A stretch of 5,057 nt of DNA, from assembly GCA_023132105.1 (NCBI GenBank), contig JAGLYS010000347.1, positions 1 to 5,057 of the forward strand, in the 5' to 3' direction. The notes beneath the pieces are model-generated. The model did not search any database. It saw nothing but the letters and a program-made list of their open reading frames with translations, and was not told the origin of the DNA. Source of the stretch: Caldifarciminota bacterium. GTDB lineage: Bacteria; Hydrothermota; 32-111; QNBC01. Below are positions 4,717 through 5,057 of the stretch, piece after piece. Numbering within the stretch: the stretch's first letter is position 1; every line of letters starts with the position of its first letter. The translations under genes and the position numbers were made by a program.

Positions 4717-4930
4717 CAGCCGAGAGGGGAGGGGGAGAAGGGAGAGATCTACCACGAATTCACTAAGAGAAGAGAATAAATTTTAACAATATTTCACGAA
4801 TTAGGGAAAATTACACAAAGGGAAAAGGGCAGACACAGGGGTCTGCCCCTACAATTACACGAATTGGGACAAATTGCACGAAAAGAGAATCTCTTTTACC
4901 TTTTCTCCCCATCCTCCCCCTCTCCCAAGA
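4717..4930. repeat. Gene-free repeat region with 19-nt periodic units
   Basis: A purine-only run (4722-4748) is followed by GAGATCTACCACGAATTCAC (4743-4762), an inverted copy of 1594-1613. Four ATTNCACRAA units then start at 4791, 4810, 4854 and 4873, with steps of 19, 44 and 19. The long step contains the hairpin at 4827-4852. A pyrimidine-rich run (about 4903-4927) roughly mirrors the purine run on the other strand. No open frame with a ribosome binding site is seen. Confidence 0.65.
4827..4852. repeat. REP-like GGGCAGAC hairpin
   Basis: GGGCAGAC (4827-4834) pairs perfectly with GTCTGCCC (4841-4848) around ACAGGG, followed by CTAC. I recall this GTAGGGGCAGAC-type sequence as a dispersed repeat in many bacterial genomes. 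It is much richer in GC than its surroundings. No T-run follows, so it is a poor intrinsic terminator, although such a hairpin could protect mRNA 3' ends of the upstream gene. Confidence 0.75.
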
Positions 4931-4945
4931 AAGTAGGGAAATTTT

Positions 4946-4965
4946 GGGGTCAGGCACCTTTTTTT
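4946..4965. repeat. GGGGTCAGGCACC motif followed by seven T
   Basis: GGGGTCAGGCACC (4946-4958) is followed by a T-run (4959-4965). From memory, similar GGGGACAGGCACC strings occur at the edges of REP-associated (Y1-type) transposase genes and as dispersed repeats. The possible stem is only GGT with ACC around CAGGC, so a terminator role is weak. The rest of 4931-5021 shows only a small GTGAT/ATCAC hairpin (4987-4999) and the palindrome ATACATGTAT (5002-5011). Confidence 0.4.
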
Positions 4966-5021
4966 CCGAAACTCTTCAAAGAATTGGTGATATAATCACA
5001 AATACATGTATATGATAATTC

Positions 5022-5056
5022 AAAAGTGTACCGGTATTACAGTTGAAAAGTGTACC
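5022..5056. repeat. Two direct AAAAGTGTACC repeats, possible IS terminus
   Basis: AAAAGTGTACC occurs at 5022-5032 and 5046-5056, 24 nt apart, and the last base of the window makes the second copy end in CCA. Multiple terminal repeats of this kind are typical of IS21-like elements, whose ends read TG...CA. No transposase gene lies in the window. The name IS21-like is a guess from the pattern, and the window stops before it can be tested. Confidence 0.4.
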
Positions 5057-5057
5057 A

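Noticed and set aside
4696..4889. CRISPR array
   Set aside because: The heptamers have no spacers, and the 19-nt units are degenerate and contiguous, unlike repeats separated by unique spacers. No cas genes are present.

Overview
The window is AT-rich bacterial DNA made of one complete mobile element, two divergently transcribed genes for exported proteins, and long repeat-filled intergenic stretches. All three genes have clear purine-rich Shine-Dalgarno sequences. The secreted protein ends in what looks like a type IX secretion (T9SS) C-terminal sorting domain. The other cellular protein carries the DUF2723-type C-terminal region known from Bacteroidota and their relatives. I infer an uncultured member or relative of the FCB superphylum rather than a typical Bacteroidota, which rarely use strong Shine-Dalgarno sites. 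The exact phylum cannot be read from this window.

Region 1 (81-1332) is an intact IS110-family insertion sequence of about 1249 bp. It encodes a 328-aa DEDD/serine recombinase (331-1317). Its long left noncoding end encodes a bridge RNA (about 105-290) whose four guide segments can be matched by eye to the DNA ends. The target-binding loop carries TTGTCAT (179-185), identical to the left flank at 77-83. It also carries TCGCAATG (203-210), the reverse complement of the right flank CATTGCGA at 1330-1337. The donor-binding loop carries ACAGTAC (242-248), identical to the right end of the element (1324-1330), and TACGATG (269-275), the reverse complement of its left end CATCGTA (81-87). The four matches together fix the ends of the element and a CAT sequence shared at both junctions. 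Joining the ends in a circle would create a promoter, TTGACA-17 nt-TATAGT, placed to transcribe the bridge RNA and the recombinase. The target is the first bases of a REP-like palindrome (1330-1359).

Region 2 (about 1333-1668) has no gene. It holds the REP-like target, a MITE-like pair of GACGCAATAT palindromes with outer 15-nt inverted arms (1384-1459), and a patchwork of degenerate repeats (1503-1668).

Region 3 (1669-4695) contains two genes transcribed away from a shared 162-bp promoter region. On the minus strand is a 540-aa secreted protein with a jelly-roll carbohydrate-binding-like domain, a lamin-tail domain and a T9SS-like C-terminus. On the plus strand is a 413-aa exported protein with a TPR-like helical N-terminal part and a DUF2723-like C-terminal region. 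Both are probably cell-envelope proteins. A shared pathway is not shown.

Region 4 (4696-5057) has no gene. It starts with three perfect CAGACAT heptamers, followed by inverted copies of the modules in region 2, a 19-nt periodic array interrupted by a second REP-like hairpin (4827-4852), a GGGGTCAGGCACC motif with a T-run, and a pair of AAAAGTGTACC repeats at the window edge that may be the terminal repeats of another insertion sequence. The main result is the IS110 element with its readable RNA guide system aimed at a dispersed genomic repeat.
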